NCBI GenBank assembly: GCA_965222315.1
Contig: OZ244951.1
Coordinates: 4,402,001-4,466,000, forward strand
DNA length: 64,000 nt
From: JACKII01 sp965222315
GTDB lineage: Bacteria > Pseudomonadota > Alphaproteobacteria > Bin95
Reading direction: 5' to 3'
Position 1 is the stretch's first letter; each line of letters starts with the position of its first letter. Of the stretch, positions 7,210-15,346 are shown one piece after another. The notes below the pieces were generated by a model that saw only the letters and a program-made list of their open reading frames with translations, ran no database searches and was not told where the DNA came from. The position numbers and the translations under genes are program-made.

Positions 7210-8346
7210 TCAGCCTCTCTGATTTGGTGCTTCGTAGGCACCGACTTCCTCACTCAGGTACTGGTTGTTTGCTTCCCGCAGCGCCGCCGCCGCATCGTCA
7301 TAGAGGAACGGCACGAAGACATAACGCTCGCCGCGTGTCACCGGCGACACCGTGTGCAGCAGCGAACAGGAGAAGACGATGGCCCCGCCCGGCGGCGGCT
7401 TGAACTGCTTTGGACCATATTCCGGGAAACTCAGGTTGCCCCCGTCAAAATCGCTATTCAGGTTGATCGTGACGGCGAACCGCCGGTGCGCCGTCCCCTT
7501 TGTCGTATTGTCCCGATGCGGCATGAAATGGCCGCGGTCTTCGGCGGAATAGCAGCCGACGATATAGCGCTCGATCCGGGTTGCCTGGAATTGATGGGTC
7601 TTGACCAGTTCCGGCACGATCCGCCGCTGGATGCGCGCTACCGCGGCCTGCCGCAGCGCCGGATCGGTGATCGTGCAGTCCCGGCGGCGCTTGTGGCCGG
7701 GGTCGGCAATCTTCACGGTTTTGCCGTCAACCTCGCGCATGAAGCCGGATTCTTCGCCGCCCTGCGTCAGATAGTGGTCGATCAGGCGCCGGCAGAATTC
7801 CGGCTCGAAGACTTGCGGCAGAAATGCAATCGGCGCTTGCAGTTCGAAGCCCGCAAACCGCGCGGGCGGCGGCAGCCGGTCGAGAAACGCCAACACCGCC
7901 GCCGCGCCGCTGGCGTCTGCCCCAAACGGCGCCACCAGCATCACCCGCAAGGTCGGATCGAGCACCAACCACAAACGCCGGTAAGGCGTATCTTCCCCAT
8001 CTGCCTCAGGCGCAGACGCCGCCGCGCCATACAACTTGCTCACATGCCGGTCGAAGTCCCAGAAGTGCCGGTAGCCCGGATAGGCATCCTGAATCCGGCC
8101 TGTAGCCTGGTCTTCCGGGTCGCAACTGATCCCAAAGAAACTCACCATATAGTCGTTGAACAGGTCGGGCCGGGCGCGGACAGCGGCGATTGCAGCCTGC
8201 GTTTCCGGCTTCGCCCCGCTCTCATAGAAGCACAGCACCAAGTAGCGGCCAGCGGCCGTATGGAAGGCAAAACGAGGATTGGCGGACGTCGCCTGGAAAA
8301 AATATGGCGCCGGATCGCCCGGCAACAATTGCGCGAACCCCGGCAT
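7210..8346 (-). CDS. Peroxiredoxin-like / 2-oxoglutarate-Fe(II) prolyl-hydroxylase-type fusion
   Basis: 378 residues in two parts. Residues about 1-165 resemble the AhpC/TSA thioredoxin fold (LLPGDPAPYF, then LVLCFYESG and FGISCDP), but the usual peroxidatic Thr-x-x-Cys after FYP is replaced by ESGAKPE, so peroxidase activity is doubtful. Residues about 175-365 are a prolyl 4-hydroxylase-like double-stranded beta-helix with HRD iron ligands (PHRDNTT), a distal His (LLHTVSP) and the 2-oxoglutarate Arg six residues later (RGERYVFVPF). It probably hydroxylates a protein or small molecule using O2, Fe(II) and 2-oxoglutarate. It stands alone, convergent with the DUF2848 remnant. Confidence 0.85.
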   Translation of the reverse strand: MPGFAQLLPGDPAPYFFQATSANPRFAFHTAAGRYLVLCFYESGAKPETQAAIAAVRARPDLFNDYMVSFFGISCDPEDQATGRIQDAYPGYRHFWDFDRHVSKLYGAAASAPEADGEDTPYRRLWLVLDPTLRVMLVAPFGADASGAAAVLAFLDRLPPPARFAGFELQAPIAFLPQVFEPEFCRRLIDHYLTQGGEESGFMREVDGKTVKIADPGHKRRRDCTITDPALRQAAVARIQRRIVPELVKTHQFQATRIERYIVGCYSAEDRGHFMPHRDNTTKGTAHRRFAVTINLNSDFDGGNLSFPEYGPKQFKPPPGGAIVFSCSLLHTVSPVTRGERYVFVPFLYDDAAAALREANNQYLSEEVGAYEAPNQRG

Positions 8347-8417
8347 CCCGGAAACTCCTACACCGGATTCTGGAGCCGCATATGCAGACCTGCCCCGTGC
8401 CTCAAGTCAAGGGGACT

Positions 8418-8447
8418 GGGGCAGGATAGGGCTTGCGCCCCCTGCCC
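8418..8447 (-). terminator. Stem-loop after the trcR stop (weak intrinsic terminator candidate)
   Basis: GGGCAGG (8419-8425) pairs with CCTGCCC (8441-8447) around a 15-base loop, beginning 3 bases past the trcR stop on the minus strand. The tract that follows is not T-rich, so termination may be partial or factor-dependent. Confidence 0.35.
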
Positions 8448-8449
8448 GC

Positions 8450-9097
8450 CTACTCGTCCGCGCCGGCCGGACGGCCGAACAGTTCGGCAATGGTTGGCAC
8501 CGCATCGGTCTTTTCTTCCTCCACCGGCACTTTCTCAGCCTCGCGCGCTTCGATGGCGGCGCGCTCTTCCGGAGTCAGCTTGGCGCGGGCTTTTTCCACC
8601 GCTGCGTTCAGTTCCAGATAGGTGCAGAGGCCCAGATCCACAGGATGGCGCGCCTTGATATTGGCGCTGTTCCAATGGGAGCGGTCACGGACGGCGGCGA
8701 TGGTATTCTTGGTCGTCCCCAGCAGCTTGCCGACCTGCGAGTCTGGTATTTCCGGGTGGTTTCGCACGAGCCAGGCAATGCCGTCCGGCTTGTCCTGGCG
8801 CTTAGCCATGGCGGTGTAGCGCGGCCCCTGTGTCCGCTCCGCCGCGCGCGGCAGCTTCGGCTTCAGAATTTTCAGCCGGGCGGACGGCTCCGCCTCGCAA
8901 CGGGTGATTTCTTCGCGGGTCAGTTCTGCAGCGACTATCGGGTCGCGCCCGATGATGCCCTGGGCGACCTCGCCATCGGCAACGGCCTGCACTTCCAGCG
9001 CGTGCATCCCGCAGAAATCGCCGATCTGCTCAAACGTCAGGGCGGTGTTGTCGATCAGCCAGACACAAGTGGCTTTCGGCATTAACGGTTGGGACAT
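8450..9097 (-). CDS. trcR: Cell cycle transcriptional regulator TrcR (DUF1013 protein)
   Basis: A 215-residue alphaproteobacteria-specific protein recognised by KATCVWLIDNTALTFEQIG at the start and by two HTH-like segments (IGDFCGMHALEVQAVADGE and SQVGKLLGTTKNTIAAVRDR); the C-terminal tail is charged and EEK-rich. The family was named in Caulobacter as a cell-cycle-linked transcriptional regulator, and its direct targets are not readable here. I start it at 9097 because GAGGA lies just upstream; the longer frame overlaps the neighbouring gene and has no family match. It lies 38 bases downstream of the quinone oxidoreductase gene on the same strand. Confidence 0.85.
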   Translation of the reverse strand: MSQPLMPKATCVWLIDNTALTFEQIGDFCGMHALEVQAVADGEVAQGIIGRDPIVAAELTREEITRCEAEPSARLKILKPKLPRAAERTQGPRYTAMAKRQDKPDGIAWLVRNHPEIPDSQVGKLLGTTKNTIAAVRDRSHWNSANIKARHPVDLGLCTYLELNAAVEKARAKLTPEERAAIEAREAEKVPVEEEKTDAVPTIAELFGRPAGADE

Positions 9098-9135
9098 TGG
9101 AATCCTCGAATGATCTTGAAGGGCCGGACCGGCGC

Positions 9136-10146
9136 TTAGCCGGAATAGCCGGTGGTGAGCAGAATCTTGCCGATGTGCTGGCTCGATTCCATCAATTCGT
9201 GCGCCTTGGCTGCCTCCGCAAGGGAGAAGGTCTTGTAGGTAACGGGCCAACAGGCGCCGGTTTTAAACAGCGGCCAGGCCTTTTCTTCCAGCGCCCGGCA
9301 GATGGCGCCCTTCTCCGCAACCGAACGGGAACGAAGGGTCGAGCCGGTCACGGTCAGGTGCTTGCGGTGCACCAGGCCGAAGTCAACCTGGCCGGGCCGC
9401 GTACCCTCCATCAGCGCGACGAAGCAGAGACGGCCTTCCCGGGCCATGACCTCCAACTCACGCTGGATGTAGGAGCCGCCGACCATGTCCAGGATGACAT
9501 CGACACCGCGGCCATCGGTGAATTCCTTGCCGACCTCAACGAAATCCTCGGTCTTGTAGTTGATTGCGCGGTCCGCGCCGAAGGAGACGCAGGCTTCGCA
9601 CTTTTCGTCCGATCCGGCCGTCGCCAGCACAGGGGAGCCGAACGCCTTTGCCAACTGAATGGCGGTAAAACCGATGCCGCTGGTGCCGCCCTGCACCATA
9701 AACACCTCGCCCGGTTGCAGGCGGGAGCGCTCGAACACGTTGGTCCAGACCGTGCAGAAGGTCTCCGGAATGCCGCCAGCCTCGACCAGGTCCACCCCTG
9801 CCGGGATCGGCATGCACTGCGGCTCCGGCACGTTGATATATTCTGCATAGCCGCCACCGGAGAGCAGCGCACAGACCCGGTCGCCCACCTGCCAGCGGTT
9901 GCAACCGTCACCCAGCGCTACGACGACGCCAGAGCATTCCAGGCCCGGAATGTCCGTCGCGCCGGGCGGCATGGGATATTTGCCCTCGCGTTGCAGCGTG
10001 TCCGCCCGGTTGATGCCCGCTCCGGCAACTCGGATCAAAACCTCGCCATGCGCGGGCTGCGGCACTGGGCGTGTGCCAAGCACCAGTTGCTCCGGGCCGC
10101 CCGGTGTGGGAATTTCAATAGCGTTCATCGAAGCCGGAATCGTCAT
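9136..10146 (-). CDS. NAD(P)H-quinone oxidoreductase, zinc-independent MDR family
   Basis: A medium-chain dehydrogenase/reductase of 336 residues resembling quinone oxidoreductases (QorA/PIG3-like). Signatures are the N-terminal GEVLIRVAGAGINRADTLQR, the GLECSGVV segment, and the cofactor-binding VQGGTSGIGFTAIQLAKAFG. The catalytic-zinc Cys/His pattern of alcohol dehydrogenases is absent. It reduces quinones or enals using NADPH. The start at 10146 has AAGGA upstream, somewhat far (11 bases); the next ATG (10128) has none. Translated just before trcR, probably in one transcript. Confidence 0.92.
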   Translation of the reverse strand: MTIPASMNAIEIPTPGGPEQLVLGTRPVPQPAHGEVLIRVAGAGINRADTLQREGKYPMPPGATDIPGLECSGVVVALGDGCNRWQVGDRVCALLSGGGYAEYINVPEPQCMPIPAGVDLVEAGGIPETFCTVWTNVFERSRLQPGEVFMVQGGTSGIGFTAIQLAKAFGSPVLATAGSDEKCEACVSFGADRAINYKTEDFVEVGKEFTDGRGVDVILDMVGGSYIQRELEVMAREGRLCFVALMEGTRPGQVDFGLVHRKHLTVTGSTLRSRSVAEKGAICRALEEKAWPLFKTGACWPVTYKTFSLAEAAKAHELMESSQHIGKILLTTGYSG

Positions 10147-10209
10147 AACGACTGGAATCCTTGAAGAAGCGATCTGTGATTTTCGGGGATTGGGAATAGC
10201 TCTAAGCCC

Positions 10210-10398
10210 ATGTCGGATTTGGATCAAGAGACAGAAGCCCGACTCGCCGAAATCCGCAAGGAATGGCAGCGGTTGGAGGACCGGCGCGAGACGCTGGAAG
10301 CCGAACACGCGGCGTGGCTGGAAAAGCTGCTGGCGGAGGCGGATCGCCTCGGCATGGGCGAACGTTTCCGGGAAACTCTCAACGCGCGAAAATCATGA
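10210..10398 (+). CDS. Small charged coiled-coil protein, unknown function
   Basis: 62 residues, almost entirely helical and charged (ETEARLAEIRKEWQRLEDRR, then ETLEAEHAAWLEKLLAEADR), with heptad spacing consistent with a short coiled coil. There is no signal peptide or recognised domain. Codon use is like that of neighbouring genes, which supports real coding, but there is no strong Shine-Dalgarno. Divergent from the quinone oxidoreductase gene. Confidence 0.55.
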   Translation: MSDLDQETEARLAEIRKEWQRLEDRRETLEAEHAAWLEKLLAEADRLGMGERFRETLNARKS

Positions 10399-10430
10399 CG
10401 GTGGCGAACAAGACGATTCTGGCGGCACCA

Positions 10431-10492
10431 GAAAAAAGGGCGGCCCATCATATTCAGAGAACCATCGCAATGGATGGATGCTGGACCGCCCT
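10431..10492 (-). terminator. Probable intrinsic terminator of the acidic secreted-protein gene
   Basis: On the minus strand AGGGCGG (10486-10492) pairs with CCGCCCT (10437-10443) and is followed directly by a run of six T (complement of 10431-10436). The 42-base loop can itself fold (CCAT with ATGG). It lies downstream of the 10575-11591 gene and would stop its transcript before the plus-strand coiled-coil gene. Confidence 0.4.
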
Positions 10493-10510
10493 CCTGCTTT
10501 CACAGATTCA

Positions 10511-10567
10511 ATACCAACGGCAGGAAAAACTGACCCGTTTTGTGACTTTCATCCGTGCCGTTGGTAT
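10511..10567. repeat. Perfect 12-base inverted repeat
   Basis: ATACCAACGGCA (10511-10522) and its exact complement TGCCGTTGGTAT (10556-10567) flank 33 bases that include a smaller AAAAC/GTTTT hairpin. The right arm ends 7 bases from the stop of the minus-strand gene, so it may belong to that gene's transcript end. Confidence 0.6.
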
Positions 10568-10574
10568 CAAAGCC

Positions 10575-11591
10575 TCAAACGAAGAATATGTCGTCGGCTG
10601 TCGGTACTGGCACCGATTGGTCGGCTTCGTATTCGAGCGTGACGTTGTCGACGGCAATGCCGCCTGCCACGTCGATGGTGGTGAACCAGCCATAGCGATT
10701 CCCGCCGACTTCGTCAGGGATCACGTCGCCTGCATTGTTGCGGGTTTCCGTGAACAGCAACGCGCCGCTGTCGTCGTATAGGTTCAGATCTACCGCCAGC
10801 GAGCCCCCGTTGTCATAGAAATGATGCTCGAAGGTGTACCAGCCGTCCTCGGCAACAACATAGCTGTTCACCAGCGTGTCGAGGTCTTCGCGGGGCGCAA
10901 AGTTGGTGTTGTTGGACCCGCCGACATAAAGATCGCCGGTGCTGCTATCCTGGGTCACGTGGAAGATGAAATCGCGCTGGTGAAGGCCGTCGGTCCCGCT
11001 CGACGCGACCGACCAGTCAAAGCCCTCACCGAGCGCCCAGCCGCTGCCGTCTGCGCTGGTGTCGAGATAGATGTCCGTGGAAACGGTCCATTCGCCCAGC
11101 CATGCGGTGTCTTCATAACCGCCAAAGCGGGTGAAAGGGGCACTCGATGAGTCGCCTTGGAAAATCGCATGGAAATCACCATCGGCTGAAACAATGCCGT
11201 TGGTGCCGGACGCCACCATGGCAACGTCGCCGTACCAAGCATCGTCCTGATCGAAGAAGCCGTCGGCATTGACTTCAAAGCCCTGTTCGAACCGGTAAGT
11301 GGTTGGGGCAGTTATCTGATCTGCCAAGTCGATCAGGATAAACTCCTGGTCGCCGATGGTGATTAGCAGATCATTGCTTTCGCCGTCGCCGCCATCGTCA
11401 ACCCACTCAAACAAGGTTTCTTCCGAATTTCGGCTACCGAAATGCAGCAGGTCAGATCCGAAGCCAAAATCGTCGAAACGGATCGTATCGGCATTGTTTT
11501 TGGAGTTGGAGATGACGAAAATCTCATCGGCCTCCGTGCCAATGACAAAATCATCACCTTTTGAAACTTTCACTCGATCATAGGACCCCAT
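10575..11591 (-). CDS. Acidic secreted protein with RTX-like N-terminus, unknown function
   Basis: 338 residues, very rich in Asp, Gly and Ser and poor in Lys and Cys, typical of calcium-binding exoproteins. The N-terminus has a single hemolysin-type unit (GTEADEIFVIS, then ADTIRFDDFGFGSDLLHF) like those seen in type I-secreted proteins; the remainder alternates WYTFEHHFYDN, LNLYDDSG and similar strands, suggesting a beta-sandwich. There is no Sec signal peptide, so type I export is plausible, but no ABC exporter or membrane-fusion gene is nearby. The start at 11591 has GGAGGA 8 bases upstream. The tail DDIFFV resembles the hydrophobic end of type I substrates. Confidence 0.65.
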   Translation of the reverse strand: MGSYDRVKVSKGDDFVIGTEADEIFVISNSKNNADTIRFDDFGFGSDLLHFGSRNSEETLFEWVDDGGDGESNDLLITIGDQEFILIDLADQITAPTTYRFEQGFEVNADGFFDQDDAWYGDVAMVASGTNGIVSADGDFHAIFQGDSSSAPFTRFGGYEDTAWLGEWTVSTDIYLDTSADGSGWALGEGFDWSVASSGTDGLHQRDFIFHVTQDSSTGDLYVGGSNNTNFAPREDLDTLVNSYVVAEDGWYTFEHHFYDNGGSLAVDLNLYDDSGALLFTETRNNAGDVIPDEVGGNRYGWFTTIDVAGGIAVDNVTLEYEADQSVPVPTADDIFFV

Positions 11592-12049
11592 GGGACTTCC
11601 TCCAAATTGATGGGTTTTCAGCAATCGGTCGCTCCAAATTCGTCATTGGCGCAGGTTTAACTATTTGATCTTGTGGTAACTTTACTGCCCCAAAGCATTG
11701 AAACACCCGAATACCATTTTTCTAATCTCCCTCCACTTACTCGGATACTAACGAAAATATAACGGTATGCACAAGGTCTATGGTGGTAAACTGCGTCGGT
11801 TCAGCCACCCCTATTATAATCGCCCGCCAAGAGCCGCTTTGGCCTGGATGTTATCTATTGACGGCCGCGGACGTAATTAACTCACTGCGCTAGCAGCCAG
11901 TGAAGCATCTACGCCCACCATAAACCGGACCTGCCCAAAACCGGACCTGCCCATGCTTGGACGAAGAATGTTTAAGAATATTCAGTATCGGCGATAAATG
12001 TTAAGGTCGATTTCCCTTATTTTAGTACCGTAGAACCGAAAGCTCCCCG
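11592..12049. other. 458-base AT-richer divergent intergenic region
   Basis: Lies between the divergent acidic-protein gene and boxC and must hold both promoters. It contains an AT-rich stretch with TATAAT at 11815-11820 (no good -35 at 17 bases) and a tandem 16-base duplication near 11930. No open frame with coding character was seen. The start of boxC has no obvious Shine-Dalgarno. Confidence 0.6.
11922..11953. repeat. Perfect tandem 16-base duplication
   Basis: AAACCGGACCTGCCCA occurs twice with no spacer (11922-11937 and 11938-11953), about 100 bases upstream of boxC. It could be a duplicated regulator site or a slippage product. Confidence 0.85.
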
Positions 12050-13705
12050 ATGCGCATCGACTGTCAGACCGATCCTGCCCGCTACCGTCATTGGACGCTG
12101 GAGGTGGATGGGCCGACTGCCACGCTCTGGATGGATGTGGACGAGACCGGCGGCCTGATGCCTGGCTATGAATTAAAGCTCAATTCCTATGATCTGGGCG
12201 TGGATATCGAACTGGCCGATGCGCTTCAGCGCCTCCGGTTCGAGCATCCTGCGGTCAAGGTCGTGGTGATGCGCAGCGCCAAACCCCGCGTTTTCTGCGC
12301 GGGCGCGAACATCAGGATGCTCGCGGGCTCGAGCCACGTCCATAAGGTCAATTTCTGCAAGTTCACCAATGAAACCCGCAACAGTATGGAAGACGCCAGC
12401 GAGGCCAGCGGTCTCAAGTTTCTGGCTGCCGTCGAAGGCGCTTGTGCGGGCGGCGGCTATGAACTGGCGCTTGCCTGTGACGAGATCTTGCTGGTGGACG
12501 ACGGCACAACATCCGTTTCACTGCCGGAAGTACCGTTGCTGGGTGTCCTGCCCGGTACCGGCGGACTCACGCGGGTCGTGGACAAGCGAAAGGTCCGCCG
12601 CGACCGCGCCGATGTGTTCTGCACGGTTGAGGAAGGCGTGCGCGGGCAGAAGGCCGTTGACTGGAAACTGGTGGACCAGGTCGCCTCGCGCTCCGGCTTT
12701 GTCCAGGCGTTGCATGACCGGATAGAGGGCCTGAAGGCAAAATCCGACAGGGCCGATGCGGCAAGCGGTATATCATTGCCGGCCCTGGAGAAATCCATCG
12801 GGGGCGACCGCATCGCCTATCCGCATGTCTCGGTTCAGATCGAGCGCGATGCGGGTATTGCGACCTTCATGTTGGCCGGCCCTACAGAAGCGCCGCCGAC
12901 GGATGCAGCGGCTCTCCAGGACGCAGGCGCGGATTATTGGGGCCTCGCCGCCGCCCGCGAACTGGACGATGCCATCCTGGAGATGCGCCTGAACGAGCCC
13001 GAAATCGGCGTCTGGATTTTAAAGACCGCCGGCGATCCGGCCCAGGCACTGGCCCATGATCAATTCCTCGCCGGACAGGCGGCGGACAACTGGCTCGCAG
13101 CAGAAATTCGGCATTACTGGCGCCGGGTGCTGAAACGCCTGGACGTTTCATCCCGCTCGTTGGTAGCAGCCATTGAGCCTGGCTCCTGCTTCGCCGGTCT
13201 TTTGGCGGAACTGGCCTTCGCTGCTGACCGCTCCTACATACTGATCGACACCTTCGAGGGCGATAACCGCCCGCCAGCCGTCATGGTGCTGAGCGAGAGC
13301 AATTTCGGCGCAATGGCGATGGCGAACGGCCTCTCACGCCTCGCCACGCGCTTCCTGGGCGACTCTGCCGCGCTGGCAGCGGCGGAGAAGAAGATCGGCC
13401 GGGAGTTGGAGGCGGATCAGGCAGAGAGGCTGGGCCTCGTCACCTTCGCCTATGACGATATTGACTGGGAGGACGAGTTGCGCGTTTTCCTGGAAGAACG
13501 GGCCAGTTTCTCCCCGGACGCCATGGTCGGCATGGAGGCAAATCTGCGCTTCCCGGGGCCCGAGACCATGGAGACCAAGATATTCGCCCGCCTCACCGCC
13601 TGGCAAAATTGGGTATTCCAACGCCCGAATGCGGTGGGCGAGGAAGGCGCGCTGAAGCGCTATGGCAGTGGTCAAAAGCCGGTTTTTGACCGCAATCGGG
13701 TCTAG
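12050..13705 (+). CDS. boxC: 2,3-epoxybenzoyl-CoA dihydrolase (benzoyl-CoA-dihydrodiol lyase)
   Basis: Crotonase-fold enzyme of the aerobic box pathway: it opens and hydrolyses the ring of 2,3-epoxybenzoyl-CoA to a C6 semialdehyde-CoA plus formate. The 551-residue size and tandem crotonase-like halves match BoxC. The oxyanion-hole segments FCAGANIRML (near residue 82) and EGACAGGGYELALACDE (near 127) are intact, as are the family-specific KLNSYDLGVDIELADALQRL and GVLPGTGGLTRV. The partners boxA, boxB and a benzoate-CoA ligase are not adjacent; the AMP-forming ligase at 42.3 kb is too general to claim as the partner. It is a single-gene unit ahead of tRNA-Leu. Confidence 0.93.
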   Translation: MRIDCQTDPARYRHWTLEVDGPTATLWMDVDETGGLMPGYELKLNSYDLGVDIELADALQRLRFEHPAVKVVVMRSAKPRVFCAGANIRMLAGSSHVHKVNFCKFTNETRNSMEDASEASGLKFLAAVEGACAGGGYELALACDEILLVDDGTTSVSLPEVPLLGVLPGTGGLTRVVDKRKVRRDRADVFCTVEEGVRGQKAVDWKLVDQVASRSGFVQALHDRIEGLKAKSDRADAASGISLPALEKSIGGDRIAYPHVSVQIERDAGIATFMLAGPTEAPPTDAAALQDAGADYWGLAAARELDDAILEMRLNEPEIGVWILKTAGDPAQALAHDQFLAGQAADNWLAAEIRHYWRRVLKRLDVSSRSLVAAIEPGSCFAGLLAELAFAADRSYILIDTFEGDNRPPAVMVLSESNFGAMAMANGLSRLATRFLGDSAALAAAEKKIGRELEADQAERLGLVTFAYDDIDWEDELRVFLEERASFSPDAMVGMEANLRFPGPETMETKIFARLTAWQNWVFQRPNAVGEEGALKRYGSGQKPVFDRNRV

Positions 13706-13731
13706 CGCGCGAGAGAATTGCAAGGTTCGCC

Positions 13732-13760
13732 TTGCTTCCCCCTTCCGGCTGCGATAGGAC
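13732..13760 (+). promoter_or_regulatory. Probable promoter of tRNA-Leu
   Basis: TTGCTT (13732-13737) and TAGGAC (13755-13760) are separated by 17 bases, the spacing expected for the housekeeping sigma factor. Transcription would begin near 13767, just before the tRNA at 13775. Confidence 0.4.
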
Positions 13761-13774
13761 CACGCTTTCGCGAC

Positions 13775-13860
13775 GCGGGCGTGGCGGAACTGGTAGACGC
13801 GCTGGATTTAGGTTCCAGTGGCCCTTGGCCGTGGGGGTTCGAGTCCCTTCGCCCGCACCA
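13775..13860 (+). tRNA. tRNA-Leu (anticodon TAG)
   Basis: Cloverleaf seen by eye: acceptor GCGGGCG (13775-13781) pairs with CGCCCGC (13850-13856), discriminator A and encoded CCA (13858-13860). Anticodon stem CTGGA/TCCAG encloses the loop TTTAGGT, giving anticodon TAG for CUA and related Leu codons. A long variable arm (class II) and GGTTCGAGTCC T-arm are present. A GC hairpin (13865-13879) follows. Confidence 0.95.
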
Positions 13861-13864
13861 TAAC

Positions 13865-13879
13865 AGCCGGAAACCGGCT
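13865..13879 (+). terminator. Short hairpin after tRNA-Leu
   Basis: AGCCGG (13865-13870) pairs with CCGGCT (13874-13879) across an AAA loop immediately after the tRNA. No T-run follows, so it may be a processing or weak termination element ahead of tig. Confidence 0.3.
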
Positions 13880-13905
13880 CTCTGTAGGAACGAATAGAGC
13901 ATTCG

Positions 13906-15282
13906 ATGCAAGTCACCGAAAAGCTGAACGAAGGTCTGAAACGCGAGTTCAACTGTGTTCTCGCGGCCGACGATATCAACGCCAAAGTCGATGAAAAGCT
14001 GCTTGAAGCCGCACCGACCGTCAATTTGCCCGGCTTCCGTCCGGGCAAGGCGCCGATGAAAATTCTGCGCCAGCGCTTCGGCAAGTCCGTCACTGGCGAG
14101 GTCATCGACGAGGCCGTGCGCGAAGGCGTTCAGTCCGTCATGGACGACCGCGGCCTGCGCCCCGCCATACAGCCGGAAATCGAGGATGTCGAGTTCGAGG
14201 AAGGCCAGGACTTTAAGTTCACGCTAAAAGCCGAACTGCTGCCGGAATTTACGCCTGTCGACTTCGCCACGCTCGAGCTGGAGCGGCTGGAGCCGGACGT
14301 CCCCGACAGCGAAATCGACGACATGTTGAAAAACATGGCGGAAAACAGCCGCGAGCCGGTCGAGGTGGAGGAAGCCCGTCCGGCGGCCGATGACGACGTG
14401 CTCGTGATCGACTTCGAAGGCTCGATCGACGGCGAACTGTTCCCAGGCGGCGCGGCGGAAGACTACGAACTGCGCCTCGGCAGCGGCTCATTCATTCCGG
14501 GCTTCGAGGAGCAACTGGTCGGCGCGAATGTCGGTGACGAGAAGACCGTGACCGTCAATTTCCCCGACGATTACGGCGCAGAGCATCTGGCCGGCAAGGA
14601 AGCCAGCTTCAAGGTAAACGTCAAGGGCATGAAGGCCCTGGGTCCGGCCGAGATCAACGACGCCCTCGCCGAAAAGATGGGCGCGGAAAACGTGGAAGAC
14701 CTGCGTAACAAGATCCGCGAGACCATGGAGAACCAGTACAAGGACGCCGCCCGCAACAAGGTAAAGCGCGTCCTGTTCGACAAACTGGAAGAACTGCATG
14801 ACTTCCCGCTGCCGGAGGTGCTGGTAGAGCAGGAATTCAATGGCATCTGGAGCGAGATGCAGCGCCAGCTTGAGGGCGAAAACGCCGACGAAGTGCGCGA
14901 AGGCAAGACCGACGAAGAGCTGAAGGAAGAGTACCGCAAGGTTGCGGCCCGCCGCGTGCGCCTCGGCCTGCTGCTCTCGGAAGTCGGCCGCCAGAACAAT
15001 ATCGAGGTCAGCCAGGAAGACCTGGTCCGGGCCGTCTCCCAGCAGGCGTCGCAATATCCCGGCCAGGAAGAGATGGTGCAGAAGTTCTACATGGAAAATC
15101 CGCAGATGTTAGGGCAACTGCAAGCGCCTCTCTTGGAAGATAAGGTCGTCGACTACATCTTAGAGCTGGCCAAGGTCGACGTGCGGAAAGTTCCTCCGGC
15201 GGAGATCATGGCCGACGATGAAGCCGGGGAGACGGCGGACACCGAAAGCGGTGCCAAAGACCCCGCGGCTGAAAGCGCCTGA
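13906..15282 (+). CDS. tig: Trigger factor, ribosome-associated chaperone/prolyl isomerase
   Basis: 458 residues in the standard three-domain order. The N-terminal ribosome-binding domain carries the signature LPGFRPGKAP (the G-F-R-x-G-x-x-P loop that docks on L23, near residue 44); the central FKBP-like PPIase domain includes DDDVLVIDFEGSIDG and IPGFEEQLVG; the C-terminal chaperone arms follow. The tail is acidic and Ala-rich (GETADTESGAKDPAAES). It folds nascent chains at the exit tunnel. It begins the tig-clpP-clpX-lon-hupB run typical of proteobacteria. Confidence 0.97.
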   Translation: MQVTEKLNEGLKREFNCVLAADDINAKVDEKLLEAAPTVNLPGFRPGKAPMKILRQRFGKSVTGEVIDEAVREGVQSVMDDRGLRPAIQPEIEDVEFEEGQDFKFTLKAELLPEFTPVDFATLELERLEPDVPDSEIDDMLKNMAENSREPVEVEEARPAADDDVLVIDFEGSIDGELFPGGAAEDYELRLGSGSFIPGFEEQLVGANVGDEKTVTVNFPDDYGAEHLAGKEASFKVNVKGMKALGPAEINDALAEKMGAENVEDLRNKIRETMENQYKDAARNKVKRVLFDKLEELHDFPLPEVLVEQEFNGIWSEMQRQLEGENADEVREGKTDEELKEEYRKVAARRVRLGLLLSEVGRQNNIEVSQEDLVRAVSQQASQYPGQEEMVQKFYMENPQMLGQLQAPLLEDKVVDYILELAKVDVRKVPPAEIMADDEAGETADTESGAKDPAAESA

Positions 15283-15346
15283 CGCAGAGCCCGGCCCGGC
15301 GGTATGCCGGCCAGACCATCCAAGAACGACGAAGGATCACGCACCC

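Noticed and set aside
10263..10781. Plus-strand frame of 172 residues across the coiled-coil gene and the acidic-protein gene end
   Set aside because: Alternate frame of the coiled-coil gene and antisense to the acidic protein; spans the terminator hairpin.
15218..15346. N-terminal extension of clpP reading through the end of tig
   Set aside because: The residues are Pro/Arg-rich and unlike ClpP; the GTG at 15347 has a ribosome site and gives family length.
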